Assembly: GCA_948474755.1 (NCBI GenBank)
Contig: CAOLHI010001308.1
Span: 124,001 to 188,000, forward strand
DNA: 64,000 nt
Reading direction: 5' to 3'
DNA from: Ctenosaura bakeri
Taxonomy: Eukaryota > Chordata > Lepidosauria > Squamata > Iguanidae
The position numbers and the translations under genes are program-made. Every line of letters starts with the position of its first letter. The first letter of the stretch is position 1. Below the pieces are notes generated by a model, which made no database searches, was not told the DNA's origin, and worked only from the letters and a program-made list of their open reading frames with translations. Shown here piece after piece: positions 33,180-45,864 of this stretch.

Positions 33180-36100
33180 CTGCTATGGCTGGAGGATTTT
33201 TGGAGTTGTCACCCTGCCACACAACTTTTCCAGATCTTGGCCGAGCTCTTTAATAAGTAACTCAGAAATACATTATAGTCCACCACCACATTCATGAAGA
33301 ACAGGACCAGCTGGATTAGCGCAAGTTAAATATTTGCTTTACCCTTAATCAAAACACACTAAGGTAAATTTATGCTGAAATTACTATCTATCCATAGCAT
33401 ATAATAAACTTTTCAACAGCTATATGCTGTTCCACAATCCCCAGGTGGGCAATACCTTTAATAGGAGCAACCAACCAAGATGTCAGAATATACTGAGAAA
33501 TTCTGAGCAATCTGGAACCCTTCCATGGCTCTACCTCTTAGTTCTGCAGATATGTGTATTTTCAAGTCACAGTCATCAGAGACTCTCACTTCAGAAAGCT
33601 AGTATGAGTTTCTACCTGTTGGAACAATAAGCTTCTTACTTATTGTTAATGTGATCAAATGTGTAATCCAAAAACACATATTTAGGTTTCACCAGCAACG
33701 ATTTTATTTTAAAAAGACACACCATACTGACAATTTGACATAACAAGTTTTTGCTATTTTATGGATGCAATATCTACTGGGGGAAAAAAAGGACTACACA
33801 TACATACACTGAGACACTTTTTCTCATAGGTGAATCCCTGAAAATTAAACCTGGAGTGTCCAGCATGCATTAACATTTTCTTAAAATGTGAAAGAGTCTC
33901 ATAGACCAGTTGGAGGAAGTTCCTTTTTTTTTTTTTTTTTTGGCTGATGAGGGCCAAAGACCTCTCCCACCTGCAATATAAAGTCAGAGAAAGTCTTTCT
34001 CCCATCTGAATGGAAACTAGGCCTTCACATTTCACCCCTTATACTCTAAATACCGAAGCATACAATACTAAACTCTTTTAGGTGAAAAAATTAACCTTCA
34101 TTTAGAGTGGTAAGCATCTGTTGAAATTAATCTCATAAATGGCAGATGTTATCAAGCTAAACATGCAAGTACACTGAACTGTCTCTTCCATGTAGTTCCA
34201 TCATTCTGTTTGTTTGATAGATTTTATATATCACTGTAAAAATCTACCATTGATTTAAACCACCACAGCCAACAGTGTTTAAGGAATAATGATATGATGC
34301 TAAGATTCAGGCTATACTTCCATATGTTAATCCTACATACACTTGCAGGAAAATAAGTCTCATTGCATACAAGGCACTTGCTTCTAAATAGATTTGGATA
34401 GGATCGCCTAGTTAAGAGTATCACCTTTAATGCAAATAGAGGGGTAAAAATGTTCTTTTGAAATGTAACATAGTTTAATTGACTGTAAGAGAAAATGTCG
34501 TGGGCATAGACTTTTAATATAAGTATTCAAGAATACTCATAACCTGGACTTTCTGAGTATTTAACTTTTCCTGAACTGTAGTACTTCAGACTGCAGGTGG
34601 CAGACTACATGCTTGCAAAACACACCATTCTATGTATAGAATTTCAGGAAGCCAAGTCTTCCCCCAGATGTAGGTCAATTTAGCTTCTTCAAGTCATGCT
34701 ATTTTCCCTATGAGGAAAACATACAATCTTTATCCCAAAATGGTACACTCTAGGAAAAGAATTGCCCACTGGCGTAAAATTGTCTTTTGCTTGGGGCAAA
34801 TGAATTTAAAATGGGATTTATTAATTGAGAAAAAGTGTGAGAGGGAAGGAAAAAAATTGTATCTTTCTCTGATGACACAGTTTAACTGATTTAAGCATTA
34901 CTGCAGTTTTGGTTTGATTTTTCCTTTAATTGAAAATGACATTATGAGGAGAGTTCTGCTTTTCTATCCAGCACATCACAAATCGTAACCAGATTCCTCT
35001 TTCCTTCCAAAAGGTTAGTCATGGAAGAACATTTAATTCTTTTCAACAGGCAACTGAAATTAATAAAGCAGCTTTCCATCCAGAAGATAGTCTGTATTCA
35101 TAAGATATCTGTATGTAACTTTATCTCATATTAGTTGCTTCCTGAAAGAATATGTGGCATAAGAAAAAACAGAGAAAAATACTTAACTGTAACTTGCAAA
35201 ATTCTTATCAGTTATGTTGTATTATTAAAGAGTTCTAGAATAAGAGTTTGAGTAATAATAAGAGTCACCAAAAGAAATCCACAAGATTTCTGATTTCTTC
35301 AAGGAAAACAAACAATATTACCTTGATAGACATTGGCTTAAATTCTGTTGTAAGTTCTGACCATTATAGACCATAAAATCAATGGGATTTACCTATGTAT
35401 TGACTCACTATTCAACAACTGGGTATCTTCTAGTCAGTATTAAACAGGATGCCAGTGATTGTTTTGCAAAATCTGGCACTTCAAAGCACAAGTCATCTGC
35501 AAAAATCTTTATCAGCTTTAAGCAACAACAGAAATGCCTTGATGCCTCCTTCTTTAAGTATGACTTGAGTAACAAGTCATTCTGCTGAAATTACATGGGA
35601 ATGTCTTACTGAAACCAACTTTTTTTGGATTAGGTCTGCTGAAAGTGTAATTTTAAGAGCAAGAGATAAGGATACCTTTATTGACTGTGTAAAGGATTGC
35701 ATATACTGAAGTTTATTGGCAAGAGGTTCTTGAGAAAGAAAAGTAAGCATTCCTACTATGACATATAATTATATGAACTACTGACTGTATTAGCATGGAA
35801 TAGTAAACCAGGAATCACCAGGAATCTGGGGGATTCTGGCTTCCTGTTAATGAGCTGTGTGCTATACACTTGGAGCACCTGCTCCTGTGAGGACCTAAGC
35901 AAACCAGAAGTGGTTCGTATGATGTATGACCTGAACCTGCCGGCTTTGTTTAGCTAATTGTGACAGTGGGTGGGACGCTACTGGTAGTATACAGTCTTCT
36001 TACTCCAACAACTGAATGTGATCTGAAATCTGAACCAAGATCCTATATGCTGCTTGTACAGTACAAATCTGTGATCATATACTTAAGTGATGCTTGCTCT

Positions 36101-36750
36101 ACACTACCATTCTGCCGAATGCCAGCACTGTGCAACCGATTGTGTATCTGCAAATGTGATTGCTCTTTCTGCAATTCCAGTGAATCAAGGAATATGCTGA
36201 AGGCAGCAATGAATTGTTAACTCACTATCCAAGAACATACAACCACACGTGCAGCTATTTTAATTTCTAACACAGCTCTGCTTATGTCACTATGAATTGA
36301 ATATGGAGGCTACGTGATGGCCAAAAAAGTGCAGTAGCATATGAAAGAGAACTTTATTTGTACACAAAACACCAACAGAATGCCAGTCATTATTTATGGG
36401 GGGAAATTTTCATTATGATAATTTGCAGAACAACTCAGGAAAGAAGGACTAGAATTTCCCAGTAGGACACATGATTTGCACATGTTTCCAAGTTCAGTTC
36501 CAGGTTCTTGGCTTTTTAAAGGTACCTTGTAGCAGGAAATAGGAAATCTGTCTTCCTGAACCTATAGAGAACTTACCCCAGTCTGAATATACAATAATGT
36601 TTCTTAAACAAAAAAATAGGGAAATGGCTTATACAGGTTTAGCCTCTGCTCCTATCACTGCTGCTGTAAGCTTGTTGGTCAGCTCAGAACAAGCCATATT
36701 CTTCTTACTATAGCAATGCTCCACATGGCTCACGAGAGTTGTACTGAGGA
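33180..36750. other. Intron stretch without recognisable genes
   Basis: AT-rich, largely free of identifiable repeats. A T-run lies at 33924-33942 and a short CAATGGGATTTAC-type repeat scrap near 35.38 kb. Candidates for conserved non-coding elements could lie here, but none can be called from one sequence. Confidence 0.5.
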
Positions 36751-36819
36751 GTAGCCAGAAGTAGAAGTAGATCACGAGTACTGGCTGCTGTGCCCCCCTT
36801 CAGAATACCAGAAGCTGAG

Positions 36820-37030
36820 GGCCTGCAATGTGGGGATTGGACTCACTAGATACAGAGGGGAACAGCGAAGTAGAAAGAGGCACAGGGAATGGGGGGAGCA
36901 AAAAGAGGCACAGAGAGGGTCGGGGGCAGAAGGAGGCACAGAGAGGTCTTACATATACATTTCCCTTTGAGGGAAATCATAATGCTGATGTGGCCCAAGA
37001 TGAAATTGAGTTTGACACCCCTGCTGTATG
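36820..37030. repeat. GGCACAGAGAGG short tandem repeats and repeat end
   Basis: Three AGAGGCACAG(A/G)GA phrases occur between 36876 and 36945. Then GATGTGGCCCAAGATGAAAT TGAGTTTGACACCCCTG follows, a phrase found at the end of a dispersed reptile element. Confidence 0.5.
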
Positions 37031-37034
37031 TGCT

Positions 37035-40000
37035 TAGAAAGTGACTAGCAGACAGAATAAAACCTGTACTGCAAATCCTACTGTGAGACATGAAAATTGC
37101 AGGCAAAATGCATTTTGGAAACCTCAATGTCAATGTTATACTAAAAAATTCTGACTCAAGGAAAGGGAGATTTTTTCCATTCCATACAGAACATCCAAAT
37201 TAAGAATATTTCCATATATTTGTTTACTTTTCATGAGCTGGTCTAAGATTTCACCATATACTTCCAAAACTTACACCTGCAGCCTAAAGAGACAGACACT
37301 TGCTTCTTTCTAAAATGAAAAAATAGTAAGAAATCTCCCCACCAGCACCACAAAAAAAGAATACTGATTTCTGTGCGTCTACAGCAGCAGTGTAGATGAA
37401 CTACAAACAACTGTGATTGTATAAATCAGGCCCTGAGGTTAACGGTGGGATAAATGGTGGTTAACAGCTCTATGTATGATTTAAAAAGAGAAAGCAAGCA
37501 AGAAAACACTTCTCTATCACAAAATGGAGATGATCAAAGGTGTCACCAGTGCTAGCCACTGCTGTAACCTGAAGCTGCCAGGACAGTCAAAAAACCGCAA
37601 GCATACAAAGTGAGAAAGCCACATTAGCAAGTGGAAGCTGAACACACCATATATGTTCTGCTTCCCTGTGGTCACAGGGCTGCTGTTCTTTTGCTTAGTC
37701 TTTTACCACACTCTTTCACAGATGCAGATAAGCACAGATCCAGTTCAGAAGTGGTTTCTTGTATAATTTAAACATTTCTTCAAAGTCAAGCTAATGACAC
37801 CAAATTAAATAGATAAAAACATGTCCTGACCAATTCTCCAAATCCTCATATTCTGCCACCATGTTTAGATGGACAGTTTAGTTTTTCCATCACAATATAA
37901 GCAATTTCTTTTACCAAGAATATAGCAAGCAGATTTGAAGGTAATTTCTAATAAAACATAAAACTGTTCCTGAAGCCATTTGCACCCCTCCCCACGGGAC
38001 AATTCTGCCAGATGGCATTCTGCAGATGCAATGACAGTAATGATTTCTTTGGTGTCGGTATTACAGTGGCATAGACTTTTTAGTAAGTTTAATGGAGTAT
38101 ACCTTTTGTTTAATCATCTGCTTTTCCACTTTATTCACTGCATAACCCAGGTGAGCCAAGAAAGAATAGTGAGATGAGACTATGCCTCAGGGAACCCTTG
38201 TAGATTCTTAGGACAAAGAAAGATCTTCATATGTTGCTGAATCTCATTCAAAGATAGACAGTATTGGCCTCCTTAGGCCAGACATGTGGGATTCCACACT
38301 CCATCAGCTCCCCAGATAGGATAACTGTTGTATGGGGAAGGTGAGAGTTTTAATCTAAAATATCTGCGGAGCACTGGGAAGAGAAAAGCTATTTATTGCA
38401 GGGCCTGAGCCTGGTGCATTAGATTTATGAACTCTGCTTCAGTACATGTGCAAGATGTTGGTATTCCCAAAGGTATCATTGGTTGGGAAGCAGATTCTAG
38501 TAAATGCTCTTGGATGCCAATCAGAGGTCTCAGTTCTTAATCAAGGTACAGTCTGGCTACTGACCATCTTTCTAGGAAAAAAAGGATACCATATTCCAAC
38601 TCCTCAATCTTGGCCTGGAACTGGAAGTAGATTCCCCCTTCCAGAAGCTGGAACAAGCTAAGATGCACTGTAATATAAAGCAAAGCTTACTCAAAGTAGT
38701 GGTCTCTGGAATGATTGGGGCAAATAAGGGGGCCCTCCCCCAGTCAGTGCTGACTTCTGCCTTGAATAGGCTAGAGATTTCCCCCAAATTCTCATAATTA
38801 TGCGCTGCCACCACCTACCAATTAAACCCAATGAACAGTAATGCAGTGGGACATTGCCTGAGATTAACAATCTCTATGCTTTAAATCCTTTCTCTTCCTT
38901 CACTTCCCCCTTTCTGGGTGAGAGGAATCCTAGCTACACATGTTGCCAAGGGACACGTGGGAATGGAGAGGAAACAGAGGTTTTATAGAAAGCATTTATT
39001 TTAAAGCATGCAAAGTAAACAAGAAAATAATACTCATTAAAAGGCTCCCCCGCTTTCAGGTACACTTCATAGTTACAAGTAGTTATAAGAACAGATAGAT
39101 TCTCAAAATCAGCCAAACTTCTCAAAATAATAAAAAGACCTAACACAGCTAACTGGATACATTCTAAACTACTCACAGCACTTGGTCATTTCCTGAAGTG
39201 CTATGCAGGGAAGGGCCAGGAGATGGCCTATCCTGTCTCTCCCAGCATCCATGCTCATTGTTGATGGTTTTGGACGTCTCCCCTCTCTCTCTACCTTGTG
39301 TTCTCTCAAGGATTTTATAACTTCTCCATCGAAACATCTCGACGATCCTCACCTTTCTCCCCCTGATAGGCCAACTATCTCGTGACCTATGATAAAATGT
39401 AATCTAACCCTAACAGTTCATTAAACCTTTATATTCCTGAAGGGAGAACTATCCCCCTTCAGCACTGAAGCCTAGATAATGGGAAACCCCATTATCACAG
39501 ATGCTGGGTGTTGAGTTAATAGCTGCTGATCTCCGGTGCATTTTCAAGAAAAAAATCAATGATTATAGCCAATGGGCACAAATATGGTGCCAGTTCTTGG
39601 TACACTGTGAAAAAATTTTTAATTGTTAATCTCTCAGATCAGACAGTTTGAGAAGAACTATAAAGCAACTCTGTATCTCTCAAATCTACTCCTATCCTTC
39701 TGATGCTTCCATCTTTTTGCAATGACCTAGAACAGTTAACACATTTTTCACAATGGCATATAAATTCCTTATTATAGTAAGTTATGGATTTCCCAAGAAC
39801 ATAATCAGATGCATTATTTGAACCATATCCCTCTCCATCTCCAGTAATCGCCAAAGGACAGTTCTTAGTCCTGTAAATAAGTACATATGTGAGATTTCAA
39901 GCAACTGTGTATATAAGAAAAAGTGCGGGCAAAAAAGTGTGTTCATGCAGCTTAGACTAGAAGTTTGTCACTGTAATCAAATTCAATTGCACCTAATTGC

Positions 40001-40300
40001 CCAACTCTGTACTTCACTGGAAGCTGCTTGTGGGTTACGTTGCAAATGCTAACTTTGTTCAGGGAAAGTCAACAGATGAAAAAGGATACTGTTACTTGCT
40101 CCAACAAACTGTGAGCTTCATTTGGAAGCTATCAAGCATTGACCTTTGTATAAAATTCTTCTGCTATGGTATAAGTGCTATAAACCCCATTGCTATTTAC
40201 TGTAATGTCCTTGACTACACTGTACGAGGCTATTGCTTATTTCATAAGCATTCTTTCTCCTCAGTCTTGGTCCTTGGAGTCCAGAATGGCTATCTAACCT
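37035..40300. other. Intron stretch without recognisable genes
   Basis: No exon or named repeat. The 38.9-39.5 kb part, with CCCCTCTCTCTC and AGGGAGAACTATCCCCCTTC, has a different texture and might be part of an LTR or other element, but no boundaries were found. Confidence 0.45.
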
Positions 40301-40319
40301 AGCACTGTAAATTCTGACT

Positions 40320-40430
40320 TTCATTCCCAAGGCCTCAGGCAGATCTCTCCTAATCTGAGATCCTTCAATTGGAGGTGCAAGTGACTGAATCTGGGACCTA
40401 GTGCATGGAACCCATGTGTCTTAACATCAC
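40320..40430 (-). repeat. tRNA-related old SINE fragment
   Basis: GGCAGATCTCTCCTAATCTG AGATCCTTCAATTGGAG and TGAATCTGGGACCTAGTGCA TGGAACCCATGTG: reversed tRNA-like repeat of the same type as at 33.1 kb. Confidence 0.55.
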
Positions 40431-40434
40431 GTCA

Positions 40435-41380
40435 TTTCATCGCTGTTCAGGTACAACTATGGAATGATCTGGTGTACTGCTTTCTTCTTCATTCCCTGGA
40501 ACCAAGGAATGTCCAGAATTAATCCAATTATCATACTGCATCAACAGCAGAATCTAGCACTTCTTAAATATATAAATCTTACCTCCACTCTCTCTCCATG
40601 AGGCTTCAAGGAAATCTTTGGCAAGCCACCAAAATATCAACTGTCCAGTTCCAGTGGATCTCACTTAAAATAAAGACTCCTGCCAGATGAGCTTATTACC
40701 TTTTCACATGCCATCTTATACCATTCCTTCAAGTGTTTGCTTCAAGAATGTTTCAGCTGTTTAGCAAGGAGACCACACATTACACAAACCACTGCTTTCA
40801 CAGTGCAGTTTCTATAGCAACCATCTTATTAAAGCAGCCATCTGCTTTAAATATTAAACTTCACAAGACCATCATGGCAAGCTTTAAAACAATATCACAT
40901 GTTCATGAAATATTAACGCTGGAAACAAAGGGTTGCATAGACGAACTGAACATTTTTTAATGTCTGATGGGTTAGCCTGGATTTGTTCTGACTCTCAGGA
41001 AAATAAGTTTATTGTGGAATCACAATTTGTAAGACTATAAAATATCTATTGCTATTGTAAAGGCGAGCATGATTTTATATTCAGAAAACAACAACAAAAA
41101 ACAAGATTTTTTTAGCCTGCTTGAAAACATTTCACCACTCTTCAGCTCTTCTCAACCTTTTTAGCAATAAACCTTTTGAATTTTGTAAAAGGAAATGTTT
41201 GAGACAATAGGGAACAAGATAAAAAGTCTCTTGTTTTTTCATCTCCACCAATGGAATATGGTGAAATATTTCAAAAGAATCACATAGAATATATTTTATT
41301 AAAACATCATATTTTTAGGATTGAAATCCTAACAGTATGTGAGGCAGAGCATCTATTTCCATTATAACTTTGGTGGGGAA
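40435..41380. other. Intron stretch without recognisable genes
   Basis: AT-rich, no recognised structure. The 75-codon frame at 40733-40960 has no motif. Confidence 0.5.
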
Positions 41381-41389
41381 TCTCCATGT

Positions 41390-41480
41390 GTGTATGTGCC
41401 TTCAGGTCACCTGTCAACTTAGGTGACCCCATGAATTTTATAGGGTTTTCTTAGGCAAGGAATACTCAGAGGTGATTTTT
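41390..41480 (-). mobile_element. Bov-B-tail repeat fragment
   Basis: GTGCCTTCAGGTCACCTGTC AACTTAGGTGACCCCATGAA, then TAGGGTTTTCTTAGGCAAGG AATACTCAGAGGTG. A second, inverted piece of the same family is at 53.39-53.48 kb. Confidence 0.65.
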
Positions 41481-41493
41481 ATCAGTTGTTGTT

Positions 41494-41735
41494 TTTGTGT
41501 GCCTTCAAGTCATTTCTGTGTTATGACAACCACAAGACAAATCTATCACTGGGTTCTCTTGTCAGTATTTGGTCAGAGGGTGTTTGCCCTTGCCTTCCTC
41601 TATGGCTGAGAGTCTGTGACTTGACCAGTGGATTTCCATGTTTTTCCTCTGAAATAGCCATCAGCACCTGGCATTTGTTGGCTGTCTCCCATCCAAGTAC
41701 TAATCAGGGCTGACCTTGCTTAATTTGCAAGATTG
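41494..41735 (-). mobile_element. tRNA-derived SINE-related repeat, antisense
   Basis: The tail complement TGTGTGCCTTCAAGTCATTT begins the copy. GGTCAGAGGGTGTTTGCCCT, CTGAGAGTCTGTGACTTGAC and TGGATTTCCATG follow. The far part, GTCTCCCATCCAAGTACTAA TCAGGGCTGACC, is the variant 5' region used by one SINE subfamily. Confidence 0.75.
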
Positions 41736-41739
41736 GTAG

Positions 41740-43310
41740 CCTGCTGCTTATTGATGAACTACCACTCCCATCATCCTTATCAACAGGCCACTGGACGGCA
41801 CTGATGAGAACAAGTCCAACAACCTCAGAAGGATCAATGTGCCCCAGCCCCATTCAAAGCCTGAACTCTAGAACCTTTATTGCTGTTGTCCAATTTACAG
41901 ACAACTATTCTAATTCAAACAGCAACTGCTTGACAAAATGTTACAAAGGGCTTTGTCTCAGTAATATCCAGTACTGGCAAGCTCCTTCAGTTCTTTTCAT
42001 TTTTCCTCCCTTATTTAGAGTGTTACAATATTATTTCTGACATTTCATTTTCCTTGGTTATTGTAGGTGTACCATCAGGCTTGTCTTCCAATAGTGCCAG
42101 AGCTAATGTCTCCTTTTTGCCCTGACCCTCAGAAAGTTCCTCTGTACACAAAAGCTACTGCGGTACCTCCAGAACTTTGATCAAAGTCTAGCAAAAGGAT
42201 TCCCTTTTCAAATCTACCTTTTCTTTCCTTTGAAATACGGTTATCTAAGACTGGATATTCTTTTCAGGAAGTAAGAGGCACAACTTCTTAAGGACCATTT
42301 CAGAGTCCTCAAGTTGTACAAACTTGAGAAAGAAGTGGTTTAGAGCTTGGACTGTTCTGTTCCAAAAGAGAAACTCTGCCTCTTGAACTCAAAGCAAATC
42401 TCTGTTTGAGGCATGGGTGCTTTTGCTTACAGTAAAGCAATTCAGAGGTTCATATGTACCAAAGGTGATTGCTGCGCCATCCTACTATGCCTTGATACAT
42501 TTCTAAGCAACATTTTCTTACGGTTATAATATTTCAGAGCAGTGTCACAATCCTGCCCTCAACAGCCATTTTCGCTAAAGTAATGGGGAGGCATCCATTC
42601 AGCTCTAGGTGTGGCCTTTGCGAAACCTGCTGGACAAGATTTCTTTTTCTTTTCACTGTTTAGATGACAAACCCATAACAGCATCTGTATTTATTCTGAG
42701 ATGTTAATCTAAACTGTCACAGAGAACTTGCCTATCTGTAGAAAGCAGCAAAGCTAAACTGTTCTTCCTAATTTTCTATACTTTCTATCACAATTCCTTT
42801 TGCAAAAATTAAACTGATAGATCTTTAATACTCTCCAAAAGGCATTGTGAAAGATAAACACGGAGAAGATTATCCCCATAAGCACTCACTTTTTTGTATC
42901 TGCATATGTAAATTCAACTGCAGACAAATGCTCCTCTGAAAGACTGCTTGCCTGTTCAAATGAATGAATAACACACATAGAAAACAAGAAGCCATTCCTA
43001 TTCTTCTTCCTGACATGCTGCTTTTCTACATGCAGGGAACTTTCTTCTATGCGGAAACATCCAACCTGCAAATTCCCTCAGTCTAGGCAGTCTCAGGTGG
43101 TGAAATCCACTTGCTGCCTCATTTGTTAACCGAAGAAAGGAAAGGCCTAGAGATGTATCACTAGATGTATTTTCTCCAAAACAGCATGAAGTATTTTTAT
43201 ATATTTTGAACACGAGTGCTTTTTGAAATCACGTCTTCTGAAAGTGTATACTTTTTAAATAAACTTGCTGGAATTCTTGAGGATCTGGATAAGAGCTTGG
43301 AAAAGTTACT
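41740..43310. other. Intron stretch without recognisable genes
   Basis: No supported feature. Minus-strand frames at 42886-43213 show no recognised product. Confidence 0.5.
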
Positions 43311-43314
43311 TTTT

Positions 43315-43372
43315 TGGAGTACAACCTTCAGAAATCCCAAGGGATTCTGGGAGCTGTAGTCCAAAAATTATG
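43315..43372. mobile_element. Fold-back MITE remnant
   Basis: GGAGTACAACCTTCAGAAAT CCC and GGGATTCTGGGAGCTGTAGT CC form the two arms of the GTTGTAGTCC family. Confidence 0.65.
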
Positions 43373-43374
43373 TG

Positions 43375-45730
43375 TCCAAGCTCTGCTTTGAAAGATGTCC
43401 TTTCAGACAACCTTCTTATGTTGCTGTAACCAGTGGCCAACACTACATAAGAGGGTAAAAAAGTCCACTCATATGTACTGAACTGAAGCCTGTTAACTTT
43501 CAGAAAGCTGTTGTGAGCTCATCTGAGTTAAGGTTAAAACTAAATACTTGTCCTTTTAAATATATTGTCCTGGAGCATGTTATCTCAAGAATTTCCTCAC
43601 ACGCTGAAATGAAATCTGTGGAACATACAAAGAATTGGGGCATATCTCAGACCCAATTGTATTCAGCATTTCACTAGTGTTTGTCCATAAATACCAAAAT
43701 CTGATGCTTTGCAGTGTAATCTTGCACGTGCACTATACATGCTATCCAGAGCTGTGTCTGCAGCAGCACACCACCACTTCTGGAACTTTGCTTTACGGAA
43801 AATCAGGTTAGCTCTATCCCTACAGAGTCTGAGACATATGATAAAAACCTCATTGTTTCTCTAATATTCTGATGGACTTTCAGATTGCTCTGCTTTGTTT
43901 TAAAGCCTTTTTGGTCTTTCTTTTTGTTATAATTTTAATGTGCATCACTTTGAAGGTCCTGGTAAGCAGGAAAAACAAAAACAAATTTATGAACATTTTA
44001 AACAAACGAATCTGCTCAGAAGTTCAGCGGGGCTTATTCTCAATGAAAGGACTGCTATCTTGAGTGTTATGTTTCTTGTTAATTGTTTTATGAGTTGAAG
44101 TTTCTCAATACATATAAAGACCATAAAAATAATAGGAATGCATTCTAAATCTTTTGATTCTATGCAAAGGACTGAAAATGCATCATTCCTTCTTTAAAAG
44201 ACTTTCAAAACACTGTGCCTACAATGATTTAAAGCTACTATATAATGTTTTTAAAAAGCATTTAGTGATTATAAAGTTCCTGTCTGGTGCTGTGCACAGT
44301 ATTTAAAGTTAGCTAAACACCATGAAGTGGCAAAGATTAATTTGCCGCTGGTTATCTGATACCTACAAAGCAACAACTAAAACAAGCAAGCAGCCAACTC
44401 ATTTTTAGCAGATGAACTAATATACGCAGCATAGATTCTATTACAAAGTTTACATACATTTAGATACCCTGACCTCAACCAATCTGTGGGGAGGGAATTA
44501 TATAACAGATATTATTAAATTATGCAGCCTAAATTACTGCAATGTATGTGATGTGCCAAGGGCATTCAGGCTGTGGATTTATCAAATATTTTGCTGTTGG
44601 ACTTTTCCAAGCTTCTGATAGCAGAGGCCCCATTGTTGGCTGTATCACTTCTCTCTTGCCTCCCAAAGTTTTATCTTCTGAATGTGTAATAAAGAAATAA
44701 AGGTTTCTCGTTATGTCATATTCTAAAATAACCAACTTAAAATAGACATGGCAGATCTGACTATATTCAGAGGGGTCAGCATATTACTTTCTGTTTTTGA
44801 GAATACCTTGATTTGACCTTGCCTACTTCCAGATAATTGTACTAATTTCCCTCCTCTCTGTGGCAAGGGACTTTGAGATCATGCTTAGCAGGCAGCATCC
44901 TCTTTGGCCAGTAAACATTAATATTAATTTGTAACTGGTTAAAACAACTCAGTTGTTTCTAGCCTGCAAGTCTGCAGATGTTAATGGTTTACAAATTCCA
45001 GAATTTCTCTCTCACACACACAGAAAATATTTTTAGTCACAATATATTTAAGAAGGAAAAAAAGTGTTTTCCTGCTGTAAACCTGGTATCTACAACTAAT
45101 CTTTTAAAAACAATACACTTTCTTTTCTAGGATTGTCGTATGTATAAAAGCTTACTATATGGCAAACTGGTTTAACAGAACCCACATGTTCTCACATAGT
45201 TAACATATATAATGCTACATCTCTCCCACTGTGGCATCCTATAATAACAAATGATCTTACAAATAGATAAATGATGCTGTTAGCAGGAAAATTTGCTGCC
45301 TGTGAAGACAGTTTCCCCCTGCTTATAGCAGCAGTTGCATTTTTTATGTGAGACTTGTGAAGGAATGTCCTTCTTTCTGCCTTTCATAAACATCCTTAAT
45401 TTCCAAAATGCAATTTTAAAATTCAAGAATACAAGAAAATCCTTTCAGAAGAATATTCATCTCAATACAGGTCCATCTTCTATACTTTTTAAAAATATTC
45501 TTAAGTCATTAAAGAATAGAAAGCTTATGGTGCTTAGAACCTGCCATTACAGGGATTATATTAAGGCACTCTTGGAACATCTTCTCATTCTAGTGAATAG
45601 CTGCAGGAAGAATGTTATGTCCTCAGATACCCAATGTGCGTTTTCCTAGACAGCGTATGCGATTTCCCCTGCCGAACTGCTTCGCTGAGCCTACGCCAAC
45701 ATCCGTGATCCAGGTCACTTTGGTGAGCCT
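43375..45730. other. Intron stretch without recognisable genes
   Basis: AT-rich. A plus-strand frame at 43872-44063 starts hydrophobic but lacks any family resemblance. Frame 45335-45649 is likewise unsupported. Confidence 0.5.
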
Positions 45731-45734
45731 GATA

Positions 45735-45860
45735 CAGCACTTGCTGGCTGTTACATAACTGCTCTCTGGAATTCTGGGATCATGTTTGTAAACACTACAG
45801 CCATGTGCACGGAGCCACGTTGTGAGACATCAGCATGGGCCTGGAGCTCCTGCTTTGGAG
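45735..45860 (+). repeat. Dispersed repeat, copy 1 (GTTTGTAAACACT type)
   Basis: GCTGTTACATAACTGCTCTC TGGAATTCTGGGA, then GTTTGTAAACACTACAGCCA TGTGCACGGAGCCACGT. A related copy in the same orientation is at 48.01-48.11 kb. Superfamily unknown. Confidence 0.6.
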
Positions 45861-45864
45861 GTAA

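Noticed and set aside
38930..39480. Possible LTR or endogenous retroviral remnant
   Set aside because: Composition differs from its surroundings, but no paired ends, primer-binding site, target duplication or coding remnant could be found.
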